Shown here: positions 55,094 through 63,657 of the stretch, in pieces
Position numbering within the stretch: the stretch's first letter is position 1
How the letters are laid out: each line of letters begins with the position of its first letter
Assembly: GCF_003208175.1 (NCBI RefSeq)
Contig: NZ_QKMR01000019.1
Location: 25,386 to 89,385, forward strand
DNA length: 64,000 bases
Source of the DNA: Ruminiclostridium sufflavum DSM 19573
GTDB taxonomy: Bacteria; Bacillota; Clostridia; Acetivibrionales; DSM-1351
Direction: 5' to 3'
Translations under genes and position numbers: made by a program
The notes under the pieces: model-generated
What the model was told of the DNA's origin: nothing
What the model saw: only the letters and a program-made list of their open reading frames with translations
Databases searched by the model: none

Positions 55094-56215
55094 TCACCTA
55101 CAATCCTCCAAGTACCTAATTAATGTATCTATTTCTTCTTTTTTATTGAATGCACTCATACTAATTCTAACAACACCAGATTCCTTAGTTCCTAGTGCTT
55201 CATGAGCAAGTATCGCACAGTGTATCCCTCCCCGCGTACAAATTCCACATCTATCTAAAAATTCTACAACCTCATTGGATTTACGATTCATTAAATTGAA
55301 TCCAACAGTATTTACTCTCTTATAATCTAGATCATAAACTATTACATGCTCTAACCCATTAAGTTTATCAAGAAGGTAATTCATCAATTCGCTTTCTATC
55401 TTTTTATTTTCCTCAAATCTCTCTGTACAAACCTCTAAAGCTGATTTTAAGGACCAAATAGCAGGCATGTTAAGTGTCCCTGCCTCATATTCTTCTGGAA
55501 AGACATCTGGATTTACATATGAATCCCCTAACACTCCAGTACCACCTTGAATCAAAGGTTTCCATGATGGTTGCTTAACACAGCACAATCCTCCCACTCC
55601 CGGAAGTGCCATCAAGTCTTTATGTCCCGTAAACGTAAGATAATCTATGTTCTGTTCTGTCATTGCAAGTCTTATCTTCCCTGCTCCTTGAGATGCATCT
55701 ACAAATGTAGTCAAACCTTTATTTTTCATAAATTCCATAATATCCGAAGAAAAAACTATTCTACCTGTCAAATTACTGGCAAGTGTTGTTGCAAAAAGCA
55801 CAGTATTTTCTTTTACGTATTTTTCATAGATTTCTTTTGGTTTTAGCTCTAAATCTTCTCTACTGACTACTGAGTAATCAATAATTCTAGCCAATTTCAG
55901 CTGATGTAAGGGTCTTAAGACTGCATTATGTTCATAACAAGATATTATAGCATGGTCTCCTTGTTTTAAAAAACCATTGAAAAACAAGTTAATAGCCTCG
56001 GTTGAATTCTTAGTAAATATCACGTTATTAGAACTTAATCCAAAATATTCAGCAACTTTTTTTCTTGTTTTGAAAAGCATCCGCGAAGCTTCAATACCGA
56101 GCTGATAACTTCCTCTTCCAGGACTGACCCCAATTTCTCGTACATAATACTCAAAAGCTTTGTATACTTCTTCCGGTTTATATTTAGTTGTTGAAGCATT
56201 ATCAAAGTAAATCAT
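55094..56215 (-). CDS. sspA: Cysteine desulfurase, SspA/DndA role
   Basis: The 373-residue PLP enzyme is a class V desulfurase: YFDNASTTKYKP, the PLP lysine in FTGHKDLMALPGVGG, EYEAGTLNMPA, and the active cysteine in GGIHCAILAHEALGT. It takes sulfur from L-cysteine as an enzyme-bound persulfide. Its ATG shares one base with the stop of sspD, so it is translated together with it. It is closer to the SufS/CsdA-type group than to IscS. In the Ssp scheme it provides the sulfur placed into the DNA backbone. Confidence 0.88.
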   Translation of the reverse strand: MIYFDNASTTKYKPEEVYKAFEYYVREIGVSPGRGSYQLGIEASRMLFKTRKKVAEYFGLSSNNVIFTKNSTEAINLFFNGFLKQGDHAIISCYEHNAVLRPLHQLKLARIIDYSVVSREDLELKPKEIYEKYVKENTVLFATTLASNLTGRIVFSSDIMEFMKNKGLTTFVDASQGAGKIRLAMTEQNIDYLTFTGHKDLMALPGVGGLCCVKQPSWKPLIQGGTGVLGDSYVNPDVFPEEYEAGTLNMPAIWSLKSALEVCTERFEENKKIESELMNYLLDKLNGLEHVIVYDLDYKRVNTVGFNLMNRKSNEVVEFLDRCGICTRGGIHCAILAHEALGTKESGVVRISMSAFNKKEEIDTLIRYLEDCR

Positions 56216-57813
56216 TAGCTCCCCTTTTTTCCTGCAACCTTGTCACAGATTATACATCCATTATAAAACTTTGCTATGCATTTTTTGCAATGTTGACATT
56301 TTGATTCATCTACTGTGTATTTTCCGTGGATCGTATCAATCGCACCATATGGGCACACAGAATCACACGCTGAACACCGAATGCAAAACTGATATTTTCT
56401 CATCTGACATTTTATTCGATTAACAAGATTTATACTATCAATTCTTTCTTCTGGTAAAACCTTAATGACATTGGTTCCATAAGTAATGATTAACTCAAAA
56501 CATTTTCTATATTCTCCAGATTTATCTTTATCGCAAACTGAGATATAAGTAGCGTCTTTTTTTTCTACTATTTTCAAATCACCCAAAGGTTTGAAAAACT
56601 CTATCGCATCCTTATTTAGTTTCTTCTCAATAATTATATTTCTTGCCCTGTCAGACAAATTGCAAGCAGTGTCTGTAATAGTAACATTCTTAACTTCTAG
56701 TCCACTGGCTCCTCTACGAGTTCTCCATCTACCCTCTTCATAATAATCATCTAGATCAGTTTTTCCAGTTTTCATTGCAAACTCATAAATCATATCTTTC
56801 CATTTTTTCATATCCTCAGGATGATATATTTCAGTCAGCATCATAGACCAGTCTGAATTATTAGGGCAACACCAACACCCAACCCTCTTGTATCCATACC
56901 GATAACAATCATTGATAAGAATATTTTTGAAAAGAACATAAAGCCAAACATCATAATCTGTCCATTCTATAATCGGCATTGCATTGATTTGTGAGGATAT
57001 CTTTGAATGCTCTTGCGTTCTTTCATAAAATTTTCTGGCTAATGATTCACTATGTCTGATACCAAGAAAAGACAAGCTTCTACCCGGGAGGTTCTCTAAT
57101 TCTTTATTCAAATTGCTAGTTTTAAAAATGGTACAACACCAACGTTCGTACTGACTAGGTGGTCCAAACACCTTGCAAAGCTTAAAAAAGTCATTTTCCG
57201 TTTCACTTGGCAACATCGGCAACATTGGATTTTCTTTCCTAAATTTTGTCATTACATACTCATAAGTTTCAGAAAATTCAAGTGTAGTATCTCCAAAAAA
57301 ATGAATCACCGTATTATCTTGTAACGCATCTCTAACAAGTCTGCTGACTACTGTAGAATCTTTTCCTCCCGAAAACGAAACTGTAGGAATATAGTCATAG
57401 TTTTTATACTTATTAAAAATATCTACAATGTAGTTTTCTGCCTCAAACACAAGATTTTGAATATATGCCTTATTTGCCTCAACCACTCCCATATATAAGG
57501 AGTAATCTCTTTCGATTTTTATATCATTTCGTAATTCTTCAGCACATTTCAGATGTTCCTTAGCTTTATACCATTCTCTATATGGTACCCTGTGCATCTC
57601 ACCATCGTAATAATACTTACTGGCGCCAAAATACCATATTTTCTTTTCTGTTAAGTCCAAACCAACTATTTTGCTCAGTAGCTTTCTTTCCTGAATGAAA
57701 ACTGGATTGCATATCGTTCCTTCTGAAATCTTAACAATATCTCCATCACAATTACATTCGTGCATCACTTTATCAAATATTGGTTCGCCACATTTATGAC
57801 ACCAGTAAATCAT
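56215..57813 (-). CDS. sspD: PAPS-reductase-like DNA sulfur transferase (SspD/DndC type) with ferredoxin tail
   Basis: The 532-residue protein starts with a zinc-ribbon-like CHKCGEP...CNC, followed by the PP-loop SFSGGKDST near residue 148, PPSQYERWCCT and GYKRVGCWCCPNNSDW, the Cys pattern of DndC/SspD. The C-terminal 90 residues add a ferredoxin domain (CIRCSACDSVCPYGAI and CQHCKKC). The PP-loop adenylates the DNA phosphate or activates sulfur; the iron-sulfur part would supply electrons. It sits between sspC and sspA. The ferredoxin tail is longer than in DndC proteins I know and suggests built-in electron delivery. Confidence 0.88.
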   Translation of the reverse strand: MIYWCHKCGEPIFDKVMHECNCDGDIVKISEGTICNPVFIQERKLLSKIVGLDLTEKKIWYFGASKYYYDGEMHRVPYREWYKAKEHLKCAEELRNDIKIERDYSLYMGVVEANKAYIQNLVFEAENYIVDIFNKYKNYDYIPTVSFSGGKDSTVVSRLVRDALQDNTVIHFFGDTTLEFSETYEYVMTKFRKENPMLPMLPSETENDFFKLCKVFGPPSQYERWCCTIFKTSNLNKELENLPGRSLSFLGIRHSESLARKFYERTQEHSKISSQINAMPIIEWTDYDVWLYVLFKNILINDCYRYGYKRVGCWCCPNNSDWSMMLTEIYHPEDMKKWKDMIYEFAMKTGKTDLDDYYEEGRWRTRRGASGLEVKNVTITDTACNLSDRARNIIIEKKLNKDAIEFFKPLGDLKIVEKKDATYISVCDKDKSGEYRKCFELIITYGTNVIKVLPEERIDSINLVNRIKCQMRKYQFCIRCSACDSVCPYGAIDTIHGKYTVDESKCQHCKKCIAKFYNGCIICDKVAGKKGS

Positions 57814-57830
57814 TTTTCTGCTCCATTCTG

Positions 57831-60800
57831 TTACATTATTTCATCTAAAAGTTTTGCAATAACTTGCATTTTTTCTTCGTAGCTGATAGCATGTCTGAAA
57901 ATATCTAACGTAGATTTCATTTTATTAAACATTATCTGGCTATTCCCACTTAATTCTTTTTTGTCAAATTGAGTTGTCTTTGTTTCCACATTACCAGCCT
58001 GAATGACAATTTTAATTTCATTATCATTTATTCCATCATGTACTTCATACTCATCTAATTGTCGAATAACATTTTCAAAATCCTCTTCAAAATCCTCAAT
58101 TTTAGTGTCATTCCAATATTCAATTTCAAAACCTGTTACTAACTTCGCAACATCTTGAACAAGCTGATTATCTGATTCATCTACATTCATATTTTGAAAA
58201 TACTCAAGCAGTGAATTAGTATGATAATCAAAAGCTTTATGTTTTTTAAAACTCCAATCATCCTCATACTTCTTCTGTAGCCAATGAACAACACCCGTTC
58301 CCTCTTCAATTTTAAGTACTTTTCTAAGAACCTTTTCAACGCTTGTATTCTGCAAAACAGGAACATTTTCCAACTCTTGTCTTATTGTTTCAATCTGCAT
58401 AACAAGTTCTTGTTCATCATCAGAAATCTGCTTAAGTATTTCAAAAAAGAAACGATTATAATCTTTGTAAGAAACACTCATAATATCTCTATATTGCTTA
58501 GTTTTGTCAGAAACAAATCTATCAGTACTCCTTGCCGCCTTAGATATTGCAATAAAGTGTCTATTCATTGCAGTATGTAATTCTTTAAGCCTATTCTTTG
58601 TCTGCTTGTTCATATAATCTGCAAAAATTCTTTCTAATCCTTCGATGTATTCAATTTGCTTGTTTTGCCAATTACAAATGTAAAGGGAATAATCATCCGG
58701 GTTCTCCAAAGCTTTTGACAGTTCCTCTATCGAATAATCCCTTTCTGACCCATGAAAGTACAATGATACATTTTCATAAGGTCTTAATGCGTTAGCAATC
58801 AAAATTGAAATATATCCATCTCGCAATCCAAGAGGAGGCTCTTTTAATTCGTTATATATTTCAGCAAAAACAGTTTGAGCTTCCTGACATTTTTTCAAGA
58901 ACTTTTCTAATGTTTTTTTCACAGGCGTACCAGCATCTTTTCCATTCGGAAAGGAATTGAGCCTATGTATTTTTTCCCCATTAAAGAGACCGTTCTTTGA
59001 AAGAACTGATCTAATTATTGTATGCTCAGGCGATAACAACGCACAATTTTTCATAATATCATCATCTTCTATGATATAAGTAAGTGCCTTATTTCTTGCC
59101 ACTTTAATTGCCCCTGAGATTACATTTTTATTAATCAAATCATTGTTGACAATAAGAGTGTCTGAAAAGGTATTTTTCATCAATTCCGATGCAACTTCTG
59201 ACAAATCAACATCAGATTTTATGTTTAGTACCTTACCATTCATGAAAGGAATAATTTTTTCTGTTTCGAGAAACCTCCATTGATTTACAATATCATTTAT
59301 TATTCCTCTTTGCTCATCAAGATATAGTCCTAATTCCTTTTCGACTGTAGGATCATCCTTCTTTAATTCTTCTCTTTTTGAATAAAAATACTTAATGGCA
59401 ATAAATCTTTTTACCTCATGACGTACTATATCTGCATCACGATTAATAAGCATAATCATTCTTTTAGGTAGTCCATCAATTGCTGCATATTCTTTTTCAT
59501 CGAAATCTTTGTCCATTACAAAAGCTATTATGCCATCATAATACTTCGGAAGTGTTCTAAAGAAACTCTTTTTGTTCATTTCATTCTTTTGAACAAATAC
59601 TGGTGCAAAAATTCTGTTCATGTGATAGTCCAAATTATATGCATGAGGATAAATTACAAATCCCGAAAACTCTTCGTTCAAGGTCGCAATTGCCATATCA
59701 TCACTAATGGATTCTATTTTCTCATCTATCATTGAATCCAGATCGTATATACTGCTATCAAGAAAATCGTAATATCCATATTGGCGCATAAACTTAACAA
59801 TCTTAAGTTTTTCAATATTTTTTATAGCATTAATAACTTCGTCATCATCACAATCAATCACATGTGTTAATGTATCTCTATCAGCCGCCAAAATAGCGGA
59901 ATCAGAAATAATATATATTACCGTCATTGCTTTAAGTACACGAATCTCTATCCTGTTCTCATCAATGTTTCCAAGCTTATTTAATGCATATTGCAATTTC
60001 TTATACACTGAATAAACCTCTGTTGATCTAAAAGAACGAATATTTGATTCAAAGTAGTCATAAATGTTATCTAGCCCAATGAAATGAAATTTATCACCTC
60101 TTAAATTTTTAAGCTGTGTAAACAGAGAATTTTCCTCATCACTTGCCAAATAAGTAAAAAATGTTCTTTCATTCTGAGCTACCTTTTTAGATAATCTATC
60201 TAACGCATAAAGAGTTATAGGGTGAAGTGGAAAACCTCCTTCAAATGGATTCCCACCTTCTGGGGGTAAAAGAAATCCCTTAAACTCCCATGCCTGATTG
60301 TATAGTTCATTTAACTCTGTCTCATATTTGCTCTTGAATTTTTCCCATTTGCTTGTTTTCGGAATAATATGTGGAATTAGTGACAAACATTGATCATATT
60401 TAATATTTATAGACGTAGATTTAAAACGTCCTTCAATCTTTTTCCACTCTTCACTTAACTCTTTTTTCATTTTATCCGTATATAGAGATAACTGTTTATG
60501 CGAAACCAAGATTAAATAGTCATCATATTCGGAATGATCACAATACTCTGCTAAATCCTGAATTACTTTTACTTTTACATCTTCACCGGAATCTTCAATA
60601 TATCTTCCAAATTCATCAAAAACAAATACAATCCCTCTATGTGTTTCGTTTATAACCTGATTTGCAAGTTCAATATTGTCTAAGAGATTACCTGTTTCAC
60701 TTACAAAAGTTGCGCCAAAAGTCATTCCTTTAAAAACATCATTAAAATTCTTCTCACTGACTGTTTCCAAGTTCTCTAGCCCAATATATAATTCTTTTAA

Positions 60801-61355
60801 ATCAATCCCTGTTTTTTCACATACTTCAGCTAACCTTTTTGAGGATTCTTCACCTGAGTTCCATTTATCAAGAAGTGCTTTTGCCTCGTAAAAGTAACTT
60901 TTAAAACATATTTTAATATTGTTTTTATCCAGTTCCTTTTTCAAAGAATATGAAATACACTTATCAAACTCTGGAAAATCCGAATAAACTGGAACTACAA
61001 GATATGGCTTGTCCTCTTTCACATATCCTTCAAGAAAGCTGGCTAATGCTGCATCATATTTTCTAATAGACTTACAGAAGATCTTGAACCCTTCTCCCGA
61101 AACATTTATATGTCCCAGAATCGCACAAAGAACCGTAAGTAAATGTGATTTTCCAGTACCGTATGAACCGTACAGGATTCTAGAATGCACATCATTATTC
61201 CTTTCTATTATGCTATATAAATACTCACCAATAATCTCTGTTGTTGTGACATTGGGAATAAATCCAGCCAACTTCTCTTCGTCTTTTAAATCGAAAAAAA
61301 CATTTGCTGAATACTTATATTGCTTCTTTTTTACGATTAACTCTGTATAATTCAT
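57831..61355 (-). CDS. sspC: Large P-loop ATPase, SspC type
   Basis: The 1174-residue protein has Walker A in YGSYGTGKSHLLTVL near residue 65 and Walker B in GIVFVFDEFGRYIE near residue 245. The remainder is long, helical and acidic with no obvious nuclease motif. This fits SspC, the ATPase of the single-strand phosphorothioation complex, and more distantly the BrxC/PglY ATPases. It probably uses ATP to open or scan DNA for the nickase and sulfur transferase. The start lies three bases after sspB. Without a PglZ phosphatase or BrxL in the window, a BREX reading is less likely. Confidence 0.8.
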   Translation of the reverse strand: MNYTELIVKKKQYKYSANVFFDLKDEEKLAGFIPNVTTTEIIGEYLYSIIERNNDVHSRILYGSYGTGKSHLLTVLCAILGHINVSGEGFKIFCKSIRKYDAALASFLEGYVKEDKPYLVVPVYSDFPEFDKCISYSLKKELDKNNIKICFKSYFYEAKALLDKWNSGEESSKRLAEVCEKTGIDLKELYIGLENLETVSEKNFNDVFKGMTFGATFVSETGNLLDNIELANQVINETHRGIVFVFDEFGRYIEDSGEDVKVKVIQDLAEYCDHSEYDDYLILVSHKQLSLYTDKMKKELSEEWKKIEGRFKSTSINIKYDQCLSLIPHIIPKTSKWEKFKSKYETELNELYNQAWEFKGFLLPPEGGNPFEGGFPLHPITLYALDRLSKKVAQNERTFFTYLASDEENSLFTQLKNLRGDKFHFIGLDNIYDYFESNIRSFRSTEVYSVYKKLQYALNKLGNIDENRIEIRVLKAMTVIYIISDSAILAADRDTLTHVIDCDDDEVINAIKNIEKLKIVKFMRQYGYYDFLDSSIYDLDSMIDEKIESISDDMAIATLNEEFSGFVIYPHAYNLDYHMNRIFAPVFVQKNEMNKKSFFRTLPKYYDGIIAFVMDKDFDEKEYAAIDGLPKRMIMLINRDADIVRHEVKRFIAIKYFYSKREELKKDDPTVEKELGLYLDEQRGIINDIVNQWRFLETEKIIPFMNGKVLNIKSDVDLSEVASELMKNTFSDTLIVNNDLINKNVISGAIKVARNKALTYIIEDDDIMKNCALLSPEHTIIRSVLSKNGLFNGEKIHRLNSFPNGKDAGTPVKKTLEKFLKKCQEAQTVFAEIYNELKEPPLGLRDGYISILIANALRPYENVSLYFHGSERDYSIEELSKALENPDDYSLYICNWQNKQIEYIEGLERIFADYMNKQTKNRLKELHTAMNRHFIAISKAARSTDRFVSDKTKQYRDIMSVSYKDYNRFFFEILKQISDDEQELVMQIETIRQELENVPVLQNTSVEKVLRKVLKIEEGTGVVHWLQKKYEDDWSFKKHKAFDYHTNSLLEYFQNMNVDESDNQLVQDVAKLVTGFEIEYWNDTKIEDFEEDFENVIRQLDEYEVHDGINDNEIKIVIQAGNVETKTTQFDKKELSGNSQIMFNKMKSTLDIFRHAISYEEKMQVIAKLLDEIM

Positions 61356-61358
61356 ATC

Positions 61359-62243
61359 CTATCGTTCCTTATCCCAATAATACTTTTCGAGAAGTTTTGA
61401 ATAATCCATGTCAACAAGCTCGATAAATCTATTGCCAAAATTATTATTTAAGTTGATATATTTTTTATTTTCTGCCTCCAATAAGGCCTCAATTAGTTTT
61501 GAATATCTCATATTATAATATCTTCCTATTTGCTCTTTTTCCTCCATCAGCTTGTCAATACTTATCTGCATACCTGCATGCTCAACATTAGCATTATCCA
61601 TAGCAATAGAATAAATCAACAATTCAACTGGCACATTACTCTTAGTTAACTGTGCCTTTTCAATCTTCTTTTTTTCATTTACAAACAAAATCCTTAATGG
61701 TGCTAAAAAAGGATATGTATCTTCATCCATAATACTCTTTAAATCAAACGTTTTTTCGCTAATGTATGTATTTCTTAAACAGTTATATTCTTTATCTACA
61801 GCATCTTTCTTAATTGTCATACCATTTACAGCAAGATAAGAATGAAACGCATCTGAAAATATTTCTTTATCAATCTCCGGACTGTTCCACTCATTAAAAA
61901 GCCAGTACCACGCTGTTGCTTCATCTTTGTTCAAAGCAAGGTTACGATGTAAAAGCAGCAGTGAGCCATTTTTTTGAAAATATTTATCATTTGCATTCAA
62001 TATATGAAACAAATCTGTAGGTTCTTGTTGAATACCTTCAGGTAATTTGTTCTCAATTGTCAATCCCATTGCCACTGACCAATATCTCAAAGCCTTGATC
62101 ATAATCCTTCCAAGACCAATATTGTCAATCGCCATTTGCTCATTACTAGGAGTAAATATCATGTCATTCTCATTTACTGCTTGAATAATTTTAGTTCCCC
62201 ATCCGCTTCTCATATAGAAACTGCCATGCTTATTTACGACCAT
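61359..62243 (-). CDS. sspB: DUF4007 nickase, SspB type
   Basis: The 294-residue protein opens with the DUF4007 pattern: KHGSFYMRSGWGTKII, then LGRIMIKALRYWSVAMGL, and the later LNANDKYFQKNGSLLLLHRN and TAWYWLFNEW. SspB nicks DNA so that sulfur can be added to one strand. The ATG at 62243 overlaps the end of the Xre gene by 14 bases with GGAAGGAATAG before it. The DUF4007-ATPase-PAPS-reductase-desulfurase order is what identifies this as an Ssp rather than a Dnd system. Confidence 0.85.
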   Translation of the reverse strand: MVVNKHGSFYMRSGWGTKIIQAVNENDMIFTPSNEQMAIDNIGLGRIMIKALRYWSVAMGLTIENKLPEGIQQEPTDLFHILNANDKYFQKNGSLLLLHRNLALNKDEATAWYWLFNEWNSPEIDKEIFSDAFHSYLAVNGMTIKKDAVDKEYNCLRNTYISEKTFDLKSIMDEDTYPFLAPLRILFVNEKKKIEKAQLTKSNVPVELLIYSIAMDNANVEHAGMQISIDKLMEEKEQIGRYYNMRYSKLIEALLEAENKKYINLNNNFGNRFIELVDMDYSKLLEKYYWDKER

Positions 62244-62475
62244 CGCTCACTATTCCTTCCTGTTGCTTATCTTGTTCTGGGATTTTTTCAACTATATCCC
62301 CTATGTCACATTCTAAAACATCACATATTTTTTCAAGAACCTTAAGTGTAACTGGTTCATCTTTTGACATTTTTGCCATTGTCCCTGCACTAATTCCAGT
62401 CTCCTGACACAAAGTTCCCTTTTTAATTTCTTTGTCAATCATTAGCTTCCATAATTTTTTGTAAGATACCGCCAT
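62230..62475 (-). CDS. Xre-type repressor of the ssp operon
   Basis: The 81-residue protein is a single helix-turn-helix of the YozG/Cro class (KGTLCQETGISAGTMAKMSK, followed by VTLKVLEKICDVLECDIGDIVE). It is the first gene of the leftward operon and overlaps sspB. It probably controls its own promoter, where two TTGACA elements lie in a direct repeat 45 bases upstream. Function inferred from type and place. Confidence 0.82.
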   Translation of the reverse strand: MAVSYKKLWKLMIDKEIKKGTLCQETGISAGTMAKMSKDEPVTLKVLEKICDVLECDIGDIVEKIPEQDKQQEGIVSDGRK

Positions 62476-62521
62476 AATTTACCTACCTTATCCGAATATA
62501 AGAATACGAATATCGCATGTG

Positions 62522-62551
62522 ATAATATTGTGTCAAACCATTGTGTCAAAC
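62522..62551 (-). promoter_or_regulatory. ssp operon promoter with repeated -35/operator
   Basis: GTTTGACACAA occurs twice on the minus strand (62541-62551 and 62528-62538), 13 bases apart, each containing TTGACA. The upstream copy pairs with TATTAT (62522-62527) at 16 bases; the downstream copy could use TATTCG about 18 bases on. A palindromic GCATATGCATATGC is just upstream (62553-62566). Repeats at this place suit binding by the Xre regulator. Confidence 0.6.
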
Positions 62552-62654
62552 TGCATATGCATATGCATATAAGTTAAATTCTAGCACATTTCTTCATGTT
62601 TTTGAAGTTTATTTCTACTTTTTTATTGTTATTTTGTCTAATATGCCTAATTTA

Positions 62655-62691
62655 CTTAATTGAAAACTTAATTGAAAAGCTTAATTGAAAA
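62655..62691. repeat. Three direct copies of CTTAATTGAAAA
   Basis: Copies at 62655-62666, 62667-62678 and 62680-62691, the last one base further along. They lie in the otherwise empty stretch 62570-62798 between the conjugation and defence genes and could be protein-binding iterons or a simple AT expansion. Confidence 0.7.
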
Positions 62692-62798
62692 TTAATTAAC
62701 TTAACAGTATTTCTTTGAACTCTATTGTTCTCTGCCTTATATATTTTCTTAAAGTGTTCCCTTCTTGTCCGTCCACCATGAACTCCACCCCAGTCAAT

Positions 62799-62842
62799 GA
62801 AAAAGGCAAAGTCCCCCCTTGGCGGTCAGTAATGCCTTTTTC
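62799..62842 (-). terminator. Terminator after the helix-turn-helix gene
   Basis: Perfect 10-bp inverted repeat GAAAAAGGCA / TGCCTTTTTC with GC-rich loop, 20 bases after the stop at 62862. T-runs on both strands suggest it works in both directions and isolates the cargo from the transfer genes. Confidence 0.75.
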
Positions 62843-62861
62843 ACAAGCCGAAATTCGCAAT

Positions 62862-63119
62862 TCATTTTATCAAGAAATATCGGTTTGAGGAGTTACCGCC
62901 ATTCTCCCTATAGCGGTATTCCTTACAAAGTAAGCCACCTTGTATTAAATCAGCAATGGCTCTTTTAACAGTGCTGACTGACATAGAGGTATCTTTTGCA
63001 ATAGTTTTAATAGCCGGCCAACATTCTCCTTCTACATTGCTCCTGTCTTTCAGATACATATATACGGTTTTTGCACGGGAGGGAATCTCCTCCCGATATA
63101 AATTGCCAAAAAAGCTCAA
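62862..63119 (-). CDS. Helix-turn-helix protein of the conjugative element
   Basis: The frame is open back to 63248, but that upstream part overlaps the VirD4 gene. A TTG at 63119 behind TAGGGGG gives an 85-residue protein starting SFFGNLYREEIPSRAKTVY, followed by a MarR/RepA-type winged helix (AIKTIAKDTSMSVSTVKRAI, then IQGGLLCKEYRY). This small protein normally follows VirD4 in Clostridial conjugative elements. It begins 13 bases after the VirD4 stop, in the same transcript. Confidence 0.75.
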   Translation of the reverse strand: MSFFGNLYREEIPSRAKTVYMYLKDRSNVEGECWPAIKTIAKDTSMSVSTVKRAIADLIQGGLLCKEYRYRENGGNSSNRYFLIK

Positions 63120-63132
63120 AATTACGCACCCC

Positions 63133-63654
63133 CTACGTTCTGATAATTGCTTTACGCTTTGAGGCTGTTTCTTCTGACTGCTCAATTGCAGGATAATGAA
63201 TTGTACCTCCTCGTTTGCCTTGCTCTGTATTGTCCTCTGTCTCTTCATCTTCCATATCTAAAGCCATCGTCTGCCGTATAATGTTTTCTTCCAGCTCTTC
63301 CTTGTCTGCATAGTAAACCTTGCGGTGGGATTTTTCTTCTGTTTCATATGCCTTTTCAAAAGTAATGCCCCAATCAAGGAATAGTCTCAGCTTTGTTTTC
63401 ATTGGATGTACACCAGTTTTCATTACTACAAAATTACCCTTTGGAAGTGACTTGAGTTCATCTGCTGTAAGCAGCGGTCTTTCTATCATCTGCAGGCTTT
63501 GTGACGGATCATTTTTCCCTCTGCTGATACTACCGCTCAAAACAGTTCTGCTGCCAAGTGCTTTGGATAAAGTCTGTGCAGTTTCTGAGTTCGGCGCAAA
63601 ACCTCCGAAGATTGTCAGCTGGCAGTTGTCGGTTATTATTTCACTGCCTTCTTT
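63133..63654 (-). pseudogene. VirD4-type coupling protein, 3' exon interrupted by a group II intron
   Basis: The readable part encodes the C-terminal third of a VirD4/TcpA-family T4SS ATPase (EIITDNCQLTIFGGFAPNSE, SISRGKNDPSQSL, RPLLTADELKSLPKGNFVVM). These proteins hand the relaxase-DNA complex to the mating pore. The frame is open to a stop at 63655 with no start where expected; the frame instead meets the 3' end of the intron. If the intron splices, the gene may be functional; the upstream exon is outside the window. Confidence 0.8.
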
Positions 63655-63657
63655 TCA

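Noticed and set aside
57831..61355. BREX type 4 (BrxP/BrxC) reading of the PAPS-reductase-like and ATPase genes
   Set aside because: No PglZ phosphatase or BrxL protease is present, and the DUF4007 protein plus desulfurase fit the Ssp system better.
63120..63248. 43-codon upstream extension of the helix-turn-helix gene
   Set aside because: It overlaps the virD4 3' end; a TTG with a good ribosome site just after the virD4 stop fits the known protein start.
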